A stretch of 64,000 nucleotides of DNA. Origin: Marmoricola sp. Leaf446. GTDB taxonomy: Bacteria; Actinomycetota; Actinomycetes; Propionibacteriales; Nocardioidaceae. Positions 7,031 to 15,080 of the stretch are shown here, piece after piece; position 1 is the first letter of the stretch; every line of letters begins with the position of its first letter. The DNA is taken from NCBI RefSeq assembly GCF_001424755.1, contig NZ_LMRF01000002.1, positions 75,556 through 139,555 on the forward strand, given 5' to 3'. The notes beneath the pieces were generated by a model. The model did not search any database, was not told the DNA's origin, and worked only from the letters and a program-made list of their open reading frames with translations. A program made the position numbers and the translations under genes.

Positions 7031-8496
7031 CCGGCCGCCGGGCCCCGGTCGAGCGGCCCCCGCGCCGCGGAGTGCCACGGGTCGGGGCCGTTCAGCGGCA
7101 CCTCGCGCCACCGCAGCCGTGCCTCGGGCGAGCCGGCGGCGTCGGTGCGGACCTCCACGCCGAACCGGTGGGCGGTCTCGACCACGAGGACCTCGGCGAC
7201 GAACCGGTCGGCCTCGACCCAGCCGCCGCTCGCGGCGACCGGCAGCGACCAGCCGCCGCCCGCCTCGCGTCGCCAGGTCGACTCCGCCCAGCGGCCGTCG
7301 CCCAGCGCCACCTCGAAGGCCTCTTCGCCGCGGTGCAGCACCAGGCTGCTGCCGTCGGCCGCCACCTCCACCCGGTCGTACGCCGGGTCGAGGTCGGTCT
7401 CGCCGCCGGCGACGCGCGAGGCCGTGACCGACCCGGGCGCGGGGGCGGTCGCGGCGAGCGCCGGCACCCGGAGCCCGGCCAGCCGCTCGACCAGCGCCGC
7501 CTCGGCGGGCCCCACGTCGTCGGCCCGGCCGTCGAGCGCGGGCACCAGGTGGCCGCGGACCAGGTCGACCAGCAGCTGCATCTCGGTGGTCGCCGCGGTG
7601 GTCGCCACCACGAGGTCGTGCTCGGGCAGCACCACCATCAGCTGGCCGAAGGCGCCGTCGCCGCGGTAGCCGCCGCGCATCTGCCAGAACGAGAACCCGT
7701 AGCCCATCCGCCAGTCGGGGCCCGATCCCTCCTCGCGGTTGAGCGGCCCGGCGGCCCGGGTGGCCTCGGCCACCCAGTCCGGGTCGAGCAGCTGCTCGCC
7801 CTGCCAGCGGCCGCCGTCGAGGTGGAGCTGCCCGACCGCGGCGATCGCCTCGGTGACCAGGTGGGAGCCGCTGAAGCCGAGCTCGTGGCCCGCCGAGTCG
7901 CGGTGCCACGGCACCTCCTCGAGCAGGCCCAGCGGGCGCAGCAGGCGAGGCCGGAGCACGTCGAGGACGCCCTCGCCGGTCAGGTGCGCCACGATCCGCG
8001 ACAGCACGTAGGTCGCCACCTGGTTGTAGGCGAACGCCTCCCCGGGGGCGTGGTCGAGCCGGGTGGCGACGACGCGGTGGAGCCACTCGTCGGTCGGGGC
8101 GGTGCCGCCGCGCAGCCCCAGCGCCGGCCAGGCGTCGACGTCGTGCCCGACCGTCATCGACAGGCAGTGCCGCACCAGCACGGCCTCCCAGCCCGGTGCG
8201 GCGTGCGCGCGGACGTCGGTCGGCAGCAGGTCGAGCACCGGGTCGTCGAGGCGCAGGCGACCCTCCTGGACCAGGAGGCCGATCGCGGTGGCGGTCAGCG
8301 TCTTGGACAGCGAGTAGGCCAGGTGGGGCCGCGTCGCGGCGTACGGGCTCCACCAGCCCTCGGCGACGACGTGGCCGTGGCGCACCACGACGAGGCTGTG
8401 CAGGTCGATGCCGGCGCTCTGGACCGCGTCGAGCAGGCCGAGGACGCCGGCGGCGTCGACGCCCTGGGCGTGCGGGGCGCTGCGGGGGAGGCTCAT
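7027..8496 (-). CDS. Serine hydrolase of the beta-lactamase/class C family
   Basis: Penicillin-binding-protein-like hydrolase, 489 residues. The catalytic SxxK motif is in YSLSKTLTA (about residue 64) and the second motif appears as FAYNQVATYVLS (Tyr-x-Asn). A catalytic domain of about 340 residues is followed by a C-terminal beta-rich domain of about 140 residues, as in EstB-type esterases and some D-amino-peptidases. There is no signal peptide, so it is predicted cytoplasmic and more likely an esterase or amidase than an antibiotic-resistance enzyme. TACGGT on the minus strand seven bases upstream of ATG 8496 suggests a leaderless transcript. Longer in-frame starts back to 8670 would run through the fadA promoter region. 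Confidence 0.8.
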   Translation of the reverse strand: MSLPRSAPHAQGVDAAGVLGLLDAVQSAGIDLHSLVVVRHGHVVAEGWWSPYAATRPHLAYSLSKTLTATAIGLLVQEGRLRLDDPVLDLLPTDVRAHAAPGWEAVLVRHCLSMTVGHDVDAWPALGLRGGTAPTDEWLHRVVATRLDHAPGEAFAYNQVATYVLSRIVAHLTGEGVLDVLRPRLLRPLGLLEEVPWHRDSAGHELGFSGSHLVTEAIAAVGQLHLDGGRWQGEQLLDPDWVAEATRAAGPLNREEGSGPDWRMGYGFSFWQMRGGYRGDGAFGQLMVVLPEHDLVVATTAATTEMQLLVDLVRGHLVPALDGRADDVGPAEAALVERLAGLRVPALAATAPAPGSVTASRVAGGETDLDPAYDRVEVAADGSSLVLHRGEEAFEVALGDGRWAESTWRREAGGGWSLPVAASGGWVEADRFVAEVLVVETAHRFGVEVRTDAAGSPEARLRWREVPLNGPDPWHSAARGPLDRGPAAG

Positions 8497-8503
8497 GCGA
8501 GGG

Positions 8504-8509
8504 ACCGTA
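8504..8509 (-). promoter_or_regulatory. Leaderless -10 box of the serine hydrolase gene
   Basis: TACGGT, read on the minus strand, lies seven bases before ATG 8496. Confidence 0.4.
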
Positions 8510-8555
8510 CGCCGCAGCACCGCGCCTCGTGACCTGCCCCACACGCCGTCGTGCG

Positions 8556-8586
8556 TTGACGTTGACAGCAGTACTGTCACAATGAT
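8556..8586 (+). promoter_or_regulatory. Promoter and operator of fadA-fadB, shared dyad copy 2
   Basis: TTGACG (8556-8561) and AATGAT (8581-8586) form a -35/-10 pair with a 19-base spacer; a second -35-like TTGACA overlaps the operator at 8562. The dyad TGACAGCAGTACTGTCA (8563-8579) sits between them and matches the racemase operator at 4307-4323 in 16 of 17 bases. A bound regulator would block RNA polymerase. Confidence 0.62.
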
Positions 8587-8663
8587 CGTGACACCGACGA
8601 GCCCGGCTCCGCCGCGACGCCGTCGGCCGCCCGTCACGCACCGCTCGAGTAGTTGGGACTCCC

Positions 8664-9878
8664 ATGGCAACTGATGCGTTCGTCTACGACGCCGTCCGCA
8701 CCCCGCGAGGCAAGGGGAAGAAGAACGGCACCCTGCACGAGGTGAAGCCGGTCGACCTGGTGGTCGGCCTCCTCGAGGCGGTCCAGGAGCGCAACCCCTC
8801 CCTCGACGCGAACCGCGTGGACGACGTCGTGCTCGGCGTCGTCTCGCCGGTGGGAGACCAGGGCGGCGACATCGCGAAGACCGCGGCGCTGGCCGCCGGC
8901 CTGCCCGAGACCGTCGCGGGCGTGCAGCTCAACCGCTTCTGCGCCTCCGGTCTCGAGGCCGTCAACCAGGCCGCCTCCCGCGTCCGCGGCGGCTTCGAGG
9001 ACCTCATCCTCGCCGGCGGCGTGGAGTCGATGAGCCGGGTGCCGATGGGCAGCGACGGCGGCGCCTGGGCCATGGACCCCGCCACCGCGTTCGCCACCGA
9101 CTTCGTGCCGCAGGGCATCGGCGCCGACCTGATCGCGACCCTGGAGGGCTTCAGCCGCGCCGACGTCGACACCTTCGCGGTGGAGTCCAACGCCCGAGCC
9201 GCCAAGGCCTGGGCCGACGGGCGCTTCGCCCGCTCGGTGGTCCCGGTGCGCGACCGCAACGGCATGGTCGTGCTCGACCACGACGAGTTCATCAAGCCCG
9301 AGTCGACCGTCGAGGGCCTGGCCAAGCTGCGTCCCTCGTTCGCCGGCATCGGCGAGCAGGGCGGCTTCGACTCCGTGGCTCTGGAGAAGTACCACTGGGT
9401 CGAGCGCATCGACCACGTCCACCACGCCGGCAACTCCTCGGGCATCGTCGACGGTGCCGCGCTGGTGGCGATCGGCAACGAGCAGGTCGGCTCCGACCTC
9501 GGGCTGACCCCCCGCGCGCGCATCGTCTCGGCCGCCGTCTCCGGCGCCGACCCGACGATCATGCTCACCGGTCCCGCCCCCGCGAGCCGCAAGGCGCTGG
9601 CCAAGGCCGGTCTCAAGGTCGAGGACATCGACCTGTTCGAGATCAACGAGGCCTTCGCCGCGGTCGCGATGCGGTTCATGCGCGACATGGGCATCTCCGA
9701 GGAGGTCACCAACGTCAACGGCGGCTCGATCGCCATGGGCCACCCGCTGGGCGCCACCGGCGCGATGATCCTCGGCACCCTGATCGACGAGCTCGAGCGC
9801 CGCGACCTCAAGCGCGGCCTGGCCACGCTGTGCGTCGGTGGCGGCATGGGCATCGCCACCATCGTCGAGCTGGTCTGA
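8664..9878 (+). CDS. fadA: Acetyl-CoA C-acyltransferase (3-ketoacyl-CoA thiolase)
   Basis: Thiolytic step of beta-oxidation: 3-ketoacyl-CoA plus CoA gives acetyl-CoA and a shortened acyl-CoA. Protein of 404 residues. The acylated Cys is in [10 protein letters not shown] (about residue 93), the catalytic His in [10 protein letters not shown] (about 358) and the second Cys in CVGGGMG near the C-terminus; INEAF is also present. ATG 8664 lies about 78 bases after the predicted -10. The inverted pair AGTTG / CAACT (8651-8672) brackets the start codon and could fold over it. The fadB-like gene follows after 41 bases, giving a complete trifunctional-type enzyme pair. Confidence 0.93.
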   Translation: MATDAFVYDAVRTPRGKGKKNGTLHEVKPVDLVVGLLEAVQERNPSLDANRVDDVVLGVVSPVGDQGGDIAKTAALAAGLPETVAGVQLNRFCASGLEAVNQAASRVRGGFEDLILAGGVESMSRVPMGSDGGAWAMDPATAFATDFVPQGIGADLIATLEGFSRADVDTFAVESNARAAKAWADGRFARSVVPVRDRNGMVVLDHDEFIKPESTVEGLAKLRPSFAGIGEQGGFDSVALEKYHWVERIDHVHHAGNSSGIVDGAALVAIGNEQVGSDLGLTPRARIVSAAVSGADPTIMLTGPAPASRKALAKAGLKVEDIDLFEINEAFAAVAMRFMRDMGISEEVTNVNGGSIAMGHPLGATGAMILGTLIDELERRDLKRGLATLCVGGGMGIATIVELV

Positions 9879-9919
9879 GCCGTCGTACGCCGCCCCTCCC
9901 CTTCTCGAACAGGACCCCG

Positions 9920-12097
9920 ATGACTGACTCCGCAGTGAAGTACGACCGCGACGCCGACGGCGTCGTGACCCTCACCCTCGACGACCCGCAGTCGAGCGCC
10001 AACACGATGAACGAGCGCTACAAGAACGGCATGCACGCGGCGATCACACGGCTCGTGGCCGAGAAGGACGAGGTGCGCGGCGTCGTCGTGGCCTCGGCCA
10101 AGAAGACCTTCTTCGCCGGCGGCGACCTCAAGGGCATGGTGACCACCACCCGCGAGGACGCCGAGTCGGTGTTCCGCGAGGTCGAGCAGGTCAAGGCCGA
10201 CCTGCGTCGCCTGGAGACCCTCGGCAAGCCCGTCGTGGCCGCCATCAACGGGGCGGCGCTGGGCGGCGGCCTGGAGATCGCGCTGGCCTGCCACCACCGG
10301 GTCGCGGTCGACGGGCGCTACGAGATCGGCCTGCCCGAGGCGACCCTGGGCCTGCTGCCCGGTGGCGGCGGCGTCACCCGCACGGTGCGGATGTTCGGCA
10401 TCCAGACGGCGCTGATGGACGTCCTGCTCCAGGGTCCCCGGATGAAGCCGGCCAAGGCCAAGGACAAGGGCCTGGTCGACGAGCTGGTCGCGAGCCAGGA
10501 CGAGCTGCTCCCGGCCGCGCGCGCCTGGGTGCTCGCCCACGCCGACGACGAGACCCCCTCGGCCAACCCCTGGGACCGCGAGGGCTACAAGCTGCCCGGC
10601 GGCACGCCCAGCAACCCCAAGCTCGCGGCGTTCCTGCCCGCGTTCCCCGCGATGCTGCGCAAGCAGGTCAAGGGCGCCGACTACCCCGCGCAGCGCGCGA
10701 TCATGTCGGCGGCCATCGAGGGCGCCCAGGTCGACTTCGACACCGCCAGCCGGATCGAGTCGCGCTACCTGGCCGAGCTGATCACCGGGTCGAACAGCAA
10801 GAACATGATCCAGGCGTTCTTCTTCGACCTCTCCGCCATCAACGGCGGCTCGCTGCGCCCCGCCGGCGTGGAGAAGTTCACCGCCACCAAGGTCGGCGTG
10901 CTCGGCGCCGGGATGATGGGCGCCGGCATCGCCTACTCCTGCGCCCGCGCCGGCATGCAGGTCGTGCTCAAGGACGTCGCCCAGGAGTCGGCCGACCGCG
11001 GCAAGGCCTACAGCGAGAAGATCCTCGCCAAGGCCGTCGAGCGCGGCCAGCTCGACGAGGCCAAGAAGGCCGAGGTCCTCGACCGGATCACCGCGACCAC
11101 CGACCCGGCCGACTTCGCCGGCGTCGACCTCGTCATCGAGGCCGTCTTCGAGGACCCCGCCCTCAAGGCCCAGGTGTACGCCGAGATCCAGTCGGTCGTG
11201 AGCCCGGACGCGCTGCTGTGCTCCAACACCTCGACGCTGCCGATCACCGAGCTGGCCAAGGCCGTCGACCGGCCGGCCGACTTCGTGGGCCTGCACTTCT
11301 TCTCGCCCGTGGACAAGATGCCGCTCGTGGAGATCATCCGCGGCGAGCAGACCTCCGACGAGACCGTGGCCCGTGCGCTCGACGTCGTCCAGGCGATCAA
11401 GAAGACGCCGATCGTGGTCAACGACAGTCGCGGCTTCTACACCAGCCGCGTCATCGGCACGATGGTCAACGAGGGCCTGGCGATGCTGGGCGAGGGCGTC
11501 CACCCGACCTCGGTCGAGCGGGCCGCCACCCAGGCGGGCTACCCCGTCGGCACGCTGCAGCTCTCCGACGAGCTCAACATGGAGCTGATGGCCAAGATCG
11601 CCAAGGCCACCGCCGACGCCGAGGGCGAGTCCTACACCGCCCACCCGGCCTCCCACGTAGTGCAGACCATGATCGACGAGGGTCGCCCCGGTCGGCTGCG
11701 GGGCGCGGGCTTCTACGACTACGACGAGAGCGGTCGGCGCACTCACCTGTGGTCGGGCCTGAAGGACCTCTTCCCGCCCGCCGACGAGCCCGCCGACATC
11801 GACGACCTCAAGGACCGCTACCTGTTCATCGAGGCGCTCGAGACCGCGAAGTGCTTCGAGGAGGGCGTCATCTCCTCGGCCGCCGCGGCCAACATCGGCT
11901 CGATCATGGGCATCGGCTACCCGCCCCTGACCGGCGGCACCGTCCAGTTCATGCAGGGGTACGACGGCCCGACCGGCCACGGCCTCGCCGGCTTCGTCGA
12001 GCGCGCCGACCAGCTGACCAAGCTCTACGGCGACCGCTTCGCCCCCACCGACCGGCTGCGCGAGATGGCGGCGAAGGGGGAGACCTTCCCCGCCTGA
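9920..12097 (+). CDS. fadB: 3-hydroxyacyl-CoA dehydrogenase/enoyl-CoA hydratase fusion (beta-oxidation alpha subunit)
   Basis: Bifunctional enzyme, 725 residues, carrying out hydration of enoyl-CoA and NAD-dependent oxidation of 3-hydroxyacyl-CoA. An N-terminal crotonase domain (about 1-200) has the oxyanion segment [11 protein letters not shown] and the Glu-bearing [14 protein letters not shown]. The Rossmann domain starts near residue 325 with [12 protein letters not shown] and carries SNTSTLPIT and [15 protein letters not shown] with the catalytic His. A C-terminal 3HCDH domain follows. The length fits actinobacterial FadB. ATG 9920 is preceded by AGGA; the frame upstream to 9830 overlaps fadA and is not convincing. 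It lies with fadA under the shared operator. Confidence 0.93.
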   Translation: MTDSAVKYDRDADGVVTLTLDDPQSSANTMNERYKNGMHAAITRLVAEKDEVRGVVVASAKKTFFAGGDLKGMVTTTREDAESVFREVEQVKADLRRLETLGKPVVAAINGAALGGGLEIALACHHRVAVDGRYEIGLPEATLGLLPGGGGVTRTVRMFGIQTALMDVLLQGPRMKPAKAKDKGLVDELVASQDELLPAARAWVLAHADDETPSANPWDREGYKLPGGTPSNPKLAAFLPAFPAMLRKQVKGADYPAQRAIMSAAIEGAQVDFDTASRIESRYLAELITGSNSKNMIQAFFFDLSAINGGSLRPAGVEKFTATKVGVLGAGMMGAGIAYSCARAGMQVVLKDVAQESADRGKAYSEKILAKAVERGQLDEAKKAEVLDRITATTDPADFAGVDLVIEAVFEDPALKAQVYAEIQSVVSPDALLCSNTSTLPITELAKAVDRPADFVGLHFFSPVDKMPLVEIIRGEQTSDETVARALDVVQAIKKTPIVVNDSRGFYTSRVIGTMVNEGLAMLGEGVHPTSVERAATQAGYPVGTLQLSDELNMELMAKIAKATADAEGESYTAHPASHVVQTMIDEGRPGRLRGAGFYDYDESGRRTHLWSGLKDLFPPADEPADIDDLKDRYLFIEALETAKCFEEGVISSAAAANIGSIMGIGYPPLTGGTVQFMQGYDGPTGHGLAGFVERADQLTKLYGDRFAPTDRLREMAAKGETFPA

Positions 12098-12107
12098 CCC
12101 GCTCGTC

Positions 12108-12144
12108 CCACCGCCCCCGTCGCGCTCCTCGGCGGGGGCGGTGG
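12108..12144 (+). terminator. Terminator of fadA-fadB
   Basis: CCACCGCCCCCG pairs perfectly with CGGGGGCGGTGG (12 base pairs) across a 13-base loop, starting 11 bases after the fadB stop codon. Confidence 0.65.
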
Positions 12145-12275
12145 CGTTCGACGGGCGGCGGGCGGCGGGCGGAGGCGGCGTACGCCGATCTACGAGCCGC
12201 ACCCCCCGGCCCCGCCGCACCGATCCCCGCAAAACGGACACCTGGGCGGCGCTGCTCGGCGACCATGGTGGGGTG

Positions 12276-12980
12276 ATGAGTCCGAGGGTCGACGTGCGCG
12301 GGTTGTGGGTGCGCTTCGGCGAGGTCGACGCCGTGCAGGGGATCGACGTCGCCGCGCAGGCGGGGCGGGCGACGGCGCTGCTGGGTCGCAACGGCGCCGG
12401 GAAGTCGACCACGATGCGGGTGCTGGCCGGGGTGATCCCCCCGACCGCCGGGCACGTGCAGGTCGACGGCGTCGACGTCGCCGCCGACCCGATGACGGTG
12501 AAGCGGCTGACCGGCTACTGCCCCGACGTGGGCGGCCTGGTCCCGCGCGCCACCCCGTGGGAGCACCTGCAGCTCTCGGCGCGGCTGCGTCGCCTCGACG
12601 GCTGGGAGCCCCGCGCCCGTGACCTGCTCGAGCGCTTCGAGCTCGGCGACGTCGCCCACCGGGTGACCTCGGGCTTCAGCCACGGCATGAGCCGGCGGCT
12701 CTCGGTCGTCCTCGCGGCGTTCCACGAGCCGGGGGTGCTGCTGCTCGACGAGCCGTTCGACGGGGTCGACCCGCTCGGCGTCGAGGCCACGCTCGAGGTC
12801 GTCGCCGACGCCCGCGCCCGTGGCGCCGCGGTGCTGGTCAGCACCCACCTGCGCGAGCTGGCGATGCAGGCGTGCGACCAGGCGCTGGTGCTGCGCGGCG
12901 GTGCCCGCGTCGCCACGCTCGGCTCCGACGAGCTCGGTGGCGAACGTGGGGCGGAGACCTACCGCGCCCTGCTCGGATGA
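12276..12980 (+). CDS. ABC transporter ATP-binding protein (ABC-2 exporter type)
   Basis: ATPase of an exporter, 234 residues. Walker A is GRNGAGKST, the Q-loop region reads [15 protein letters not shown] and Walker B is [11 protein letters not shown]. The signature is divergent: [12 protein letters not shown] in place of LSGGQ, keeping only the Ser and one Gly. The switch His is in VSTHLREL. Such degenerate signatures occur in ABC-2 drug or polymer exporters. The adjacent membrane protein is the obvious partner. ATG 12276 is preceded by CATGGT at six bases and by GGTGGGG, so a leaderless or short-leader start is possible. Confidence 0.85.
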   Translation: MSPRVDVRGLWVRFGEVDAVQGIDVAAQAGRATALLGRNGAGKSTTMRVLAGVIPPTAGHVQVDGVDVAADPMTVKRLTGYCPDVGGLVPRATPWEHLQLSARLRRLDGWEPRARDLLERFELGDVAHRVTSGFSHGMSRRLSVVLAAFHEPGVLLLDEPFDGVDPLGVEATLEVVADARARGAAVLVSTHLRELAMQACDQALVLRGGARVATLGSDELGGERGAETYRALLG

Positions 12981-12994
12981 GGGGCCAGCCACCC

Positions 12995-13021
12995 ATGAGC
13001 ACCCCGACGAGCACCCCGTGA
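12995..13021 (+). CDS. Possible eight-codon leader ORF coupled to the exporter permease
   Basis: ATG at 12995 opens a frame encoding MSTPTSTP and ends in TGA at 13019-13021, which overlaps the GTG start of the permease as GTGA. AGGGG lies 11 bases before the ATG, whereas the permease GTG has almost no ribosome-binding site of its own. This looks like a way to bring ribosomes to the permease start by coupling. No homology argument is possible at this length. Confidence 0.3.
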   Translation: MSTPTSTP

Positions 13022-14544
13022 GCGGGTCCACCACCTGGCGCGAGCTGCGCGGTGCCCGCCACGACCTGCCTGCGCTGCTCGCCTTCCGACGCTCCGGCCT
13101 GACCCCGGCGGCACGACGCCGCGTACGCCTCGGCGCCGCTGCGGTCGCGGTCCTCACCGTGGTCGTCGCGCTCGTCCCGGCGTACGTCGGCGACCCGGCC
13201 GACGCCGGCAACGTGCTGGCCCTGCTGCCGGCCGCCGCCCTGGGGTTCGCCGTGGTGGCGATCGTCTCCGCGGTGGCCTCGGCCGGGGGCCGGGAGCTGG
13301 TGCCGCGCGACCAGGCCGTGGCCTACCCCGTCTCCAGCGCCGTCGACCACCTCGGGGCGCTGCTGATGGCGCCGCTCAACATCGCCTGGCTGCTCCAGGC
13401 GTGGCTGCTGCTCGGGTCGACCGCCTGGGCCCTGGGGCCGACGTCGTGGTGGGCCTACCAGCTGCCCGTGCTGCTGTGGGTGCTGGTCGCGACCGCGCTG
13501 GCGCAGGTGGTGGGCTGGTGCGTCGAGGGCGTGCGCCGCGGCCCCCGCGGCCCGCTCGTGTTCCGCCTCGGGGTCGGCGTGCTGGCGGTGGCCGGTGCGG
13601 CCGTCGTGCTGACCGGCAGCGTCACCGCCGCGCTGGACCGCTCGCCGACCCGGCTGCTGCTGGGCGGGGTGCTCGACGGGTCGGCCGGCCGCTGGTGGCC
13701 CTGGGCTGCCGTGGTCGGTGGGCTGGTCGTCGCCCTGGCGGGGCTCGTGGTCGTCGGAGCCTGGCCGGCCGGCTGGGCGCTGGCGCGGCCGATGCGCGAG
13801 GAGCTGCGCCTCGAGGGTGGTCGTCACCGGGCCCGTCGTACGTCCCGCACGGAGCTCGGCGCCCTGGTCCGGCTCGACCGCGCCTCGATCTGGCGGTCGG
13901 TGCCGTTGCGGCGGGGCACCCTCGTGCTCGCCGTGATGCCCGGGCTGGTGGCGCTGCTGGGAGGACTGGACTGGCGCACCCTGATGATCCTCCCGGGCCT
14001 CGTCGTCTCGGGCGGTGCGCTGCTGTTCGCGGTCAACGCCTGGTGCCTGGACGGTCGCGGCATGCTGTGGCGCGAGAACCTCCCCGTCGCCCCCAGCACC
14101 GCGCTGCTCGCCCGGTGCTGGGTGCTCGTCGAGCTGCTCCTCGGGGCCGCCTCGCTCACGCTGCTGCTCGGGGCGCTGCGCGCGGGCGTCCCGACCGCCG
14201 CCGAGCTGGCGGCCGTGGTGTCGCTGACGGCCGTGGTCACCCTCCAGGTCGTCGCGGGCGCGTCGCGGTGGAGCGTGCAGCGGCCGTACGCCGCGGACCT
14301 CCGCAGCGCCCGTGCCACCCCGGCGCCCCCGGTGGTGATGGTGGGCTACAGCGCCCGGCTGGCGCTGAGCACGACGGTGACCAGCCTGCTGTTCTCCACC
14401 CTGGCGCTCCTCGGCAACGTGGCCGCGGTGCTGCTCGTGGCCCTGCTGATGCTGCTGTGGTCGGGCTGGCGCCTGGAGCGGGTCGCCCAGCGGTGGGACG
14501 AACCCGTCACGCGGGCCCGGGTGGTGGTGACCGTCGCGGGCTGA
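13018..14544 (+). CDS. Large ABC-2-like membrane permease, putative exporter subunit
   Basis: Integral membrane protein, 508 residues, with about ten to twelve hydrophobic segments separated by short Arg-rich loops (for example the loop ending GGRHRARRTSRTELGALV around residue 280). I recognise no specific family; topology and position mark it as the membrane half of the ABC system whose ATPase ends 37 bases upstream. GTG 13018 is the most likely start, since upstream in-frame codons run back into the ATPase gene, but its ribosome-binding site is poor and it overlaps the stop of a tiny leader ORF. The substrate is unknown. Confidence 0.75.
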   Translation: MSGSTTWRELRGARHDLPALLAFRRSGLTPAARRRVRLGAAAVAVLTVVVALVPAYVGDPADAGNVLALLPAAALGFAVVAIVSAVASAGGRELVPRDQAVAYPVSSAVDHLGALLMAPLNIAWLLQAWLLLGSTAWALGPTSWWAYQLPVLLWVLVATALAQVVGWCVEGVRRGPRGPLVFRLGVGVLAVAGAAVVLTGSVTAALDRSPTRLLLGGVLDGSAGRWWPWAAVVGGLVVALAGLVVVGAWPAGWALARPMREELRLEGGRHRARRTSRTELGALVRLDRASIWRSVPLRRGTLVLAVMPGLVALLGGLDWRTLMILPGLVVSGGALLFAVNAWCLDGRGMLWRENLPVAPSTALLARCWVLVELLLGAASLTLLLGALRAGVPTAAELAAVVSLTAVVTLQVVAGASRWSVQRPYAADLRSARATPAPPVVMVGYSARLALSTTVTSLLFSTLALLGNVAAVLLVALLMLLWSGWRLERVAQRWDEPVTRARVVVTVAG

Positions 14545-14610
14545 GGCGTCCACGTCGCGGACGGCCTGGTGTGACGCCGCACGGGACGGGGTAGGACCTG
14601 TGGGCTAGAC

Positions 14611-14648
14611 CGCGAGTGGTCCCGCTGTGACGGGACCTGCCGCTCGCG
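14611..14648. terminator. Two-part stem-loop between the exporter and LPQTG genes
   Basis: GGTCCCG / CGGGACC (7 base pairs, loop CTGTGA) is nested inside CGCGAG / CTCGCG. It could end the exporter transcript or structure the leader of the LPQTG gene. There is no T-run, so the role is uncertain. Confidence 0.4.
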
Positions 14649-14691
14649 TGACACGATGCACCATCACGGACCACCGACGGGGGAACGCACG

Positions 14692-14970
14692 ATGAAGAAG
14701 CTGTTCGCAGGATCTGGTGTCGCGCTGGTCGCGGCCCTGGCCACCACCTGGGGCGCCGCCCCCGCGCAGGCCTACCCCAACGACACGCCGCCGAGCACCA
14801 CGACCCCCAGCAGCGCCACGCTGGGCTCGGGTGTGGCCGCCTCCGGCACCGGTTCCGGCGTGCTGCCGCAGACCGGTGGCCCCGACACGCTGCTGCTCGT
14901 CGGTGGCGTCGCGCTCGTCGCCGTCGGCGGTGCCGCCGTCGTGGGCGTGCGACGCCGCGCGAACGGCTGA
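14692..14970 (+). CDS. Small LPQTG cell-wall-anchored surface protein
   Basis: Protein of 92 residues with a Sec signal peptide (MKKLFAGSGVALVAALATTW, cleavage likely after APAQA), a Thr/Ser/Pro-rich linker of about 30 residues, the sortase motif LPQTG (about residue 59), a hydrophobic helix and a terminal RRRANG tail. It would be cut between Thr and Gly by a sortase and joined to peptidoglycan. The displayed part after processing is only about 30 residues, so it may be a wall-bound tag or spacer. ATG 14692 follows GACGGGGGA. No sortase gene is in this window. Confidence 0.72.
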   Translation: MKKLFAGSGVALVAALATTWGAAPAQAYPNDTPPSTTTPSSATLGSGVAASGTGSGVLPQTGGPDTLLLVGGVALVAVGGAAVVGVRRRANG

Positions 14971-15080
14971 ACCGCCCGCCGGCCGACGGCTCCGACCTCG
15001 GCGCCCGCCCGGACGCCCCCGCCGGTGAGCACGACCCCGGTGCCGGCCCCTGTGCGGTCAGACGCCGTCCGTGGGGCTGG

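Noticed and set aside
7027-8496. Secreted beta-lactamase
   Set aside because: SxxK is present, but there is no signal peptide, no typical KTG triad segment, and a C-terminal domain resembling esterases.
8684-12412. Very long open frame on the minus strand opposite fadA-fadB
   Set aside because: In this high-GC sequence the antisense of real genes lacks stops. The translation is low-complexity (Gly, Val, Leu, Asp, His, Gln rich), while the plus strand encodes intact thiolase and FadB motifs.
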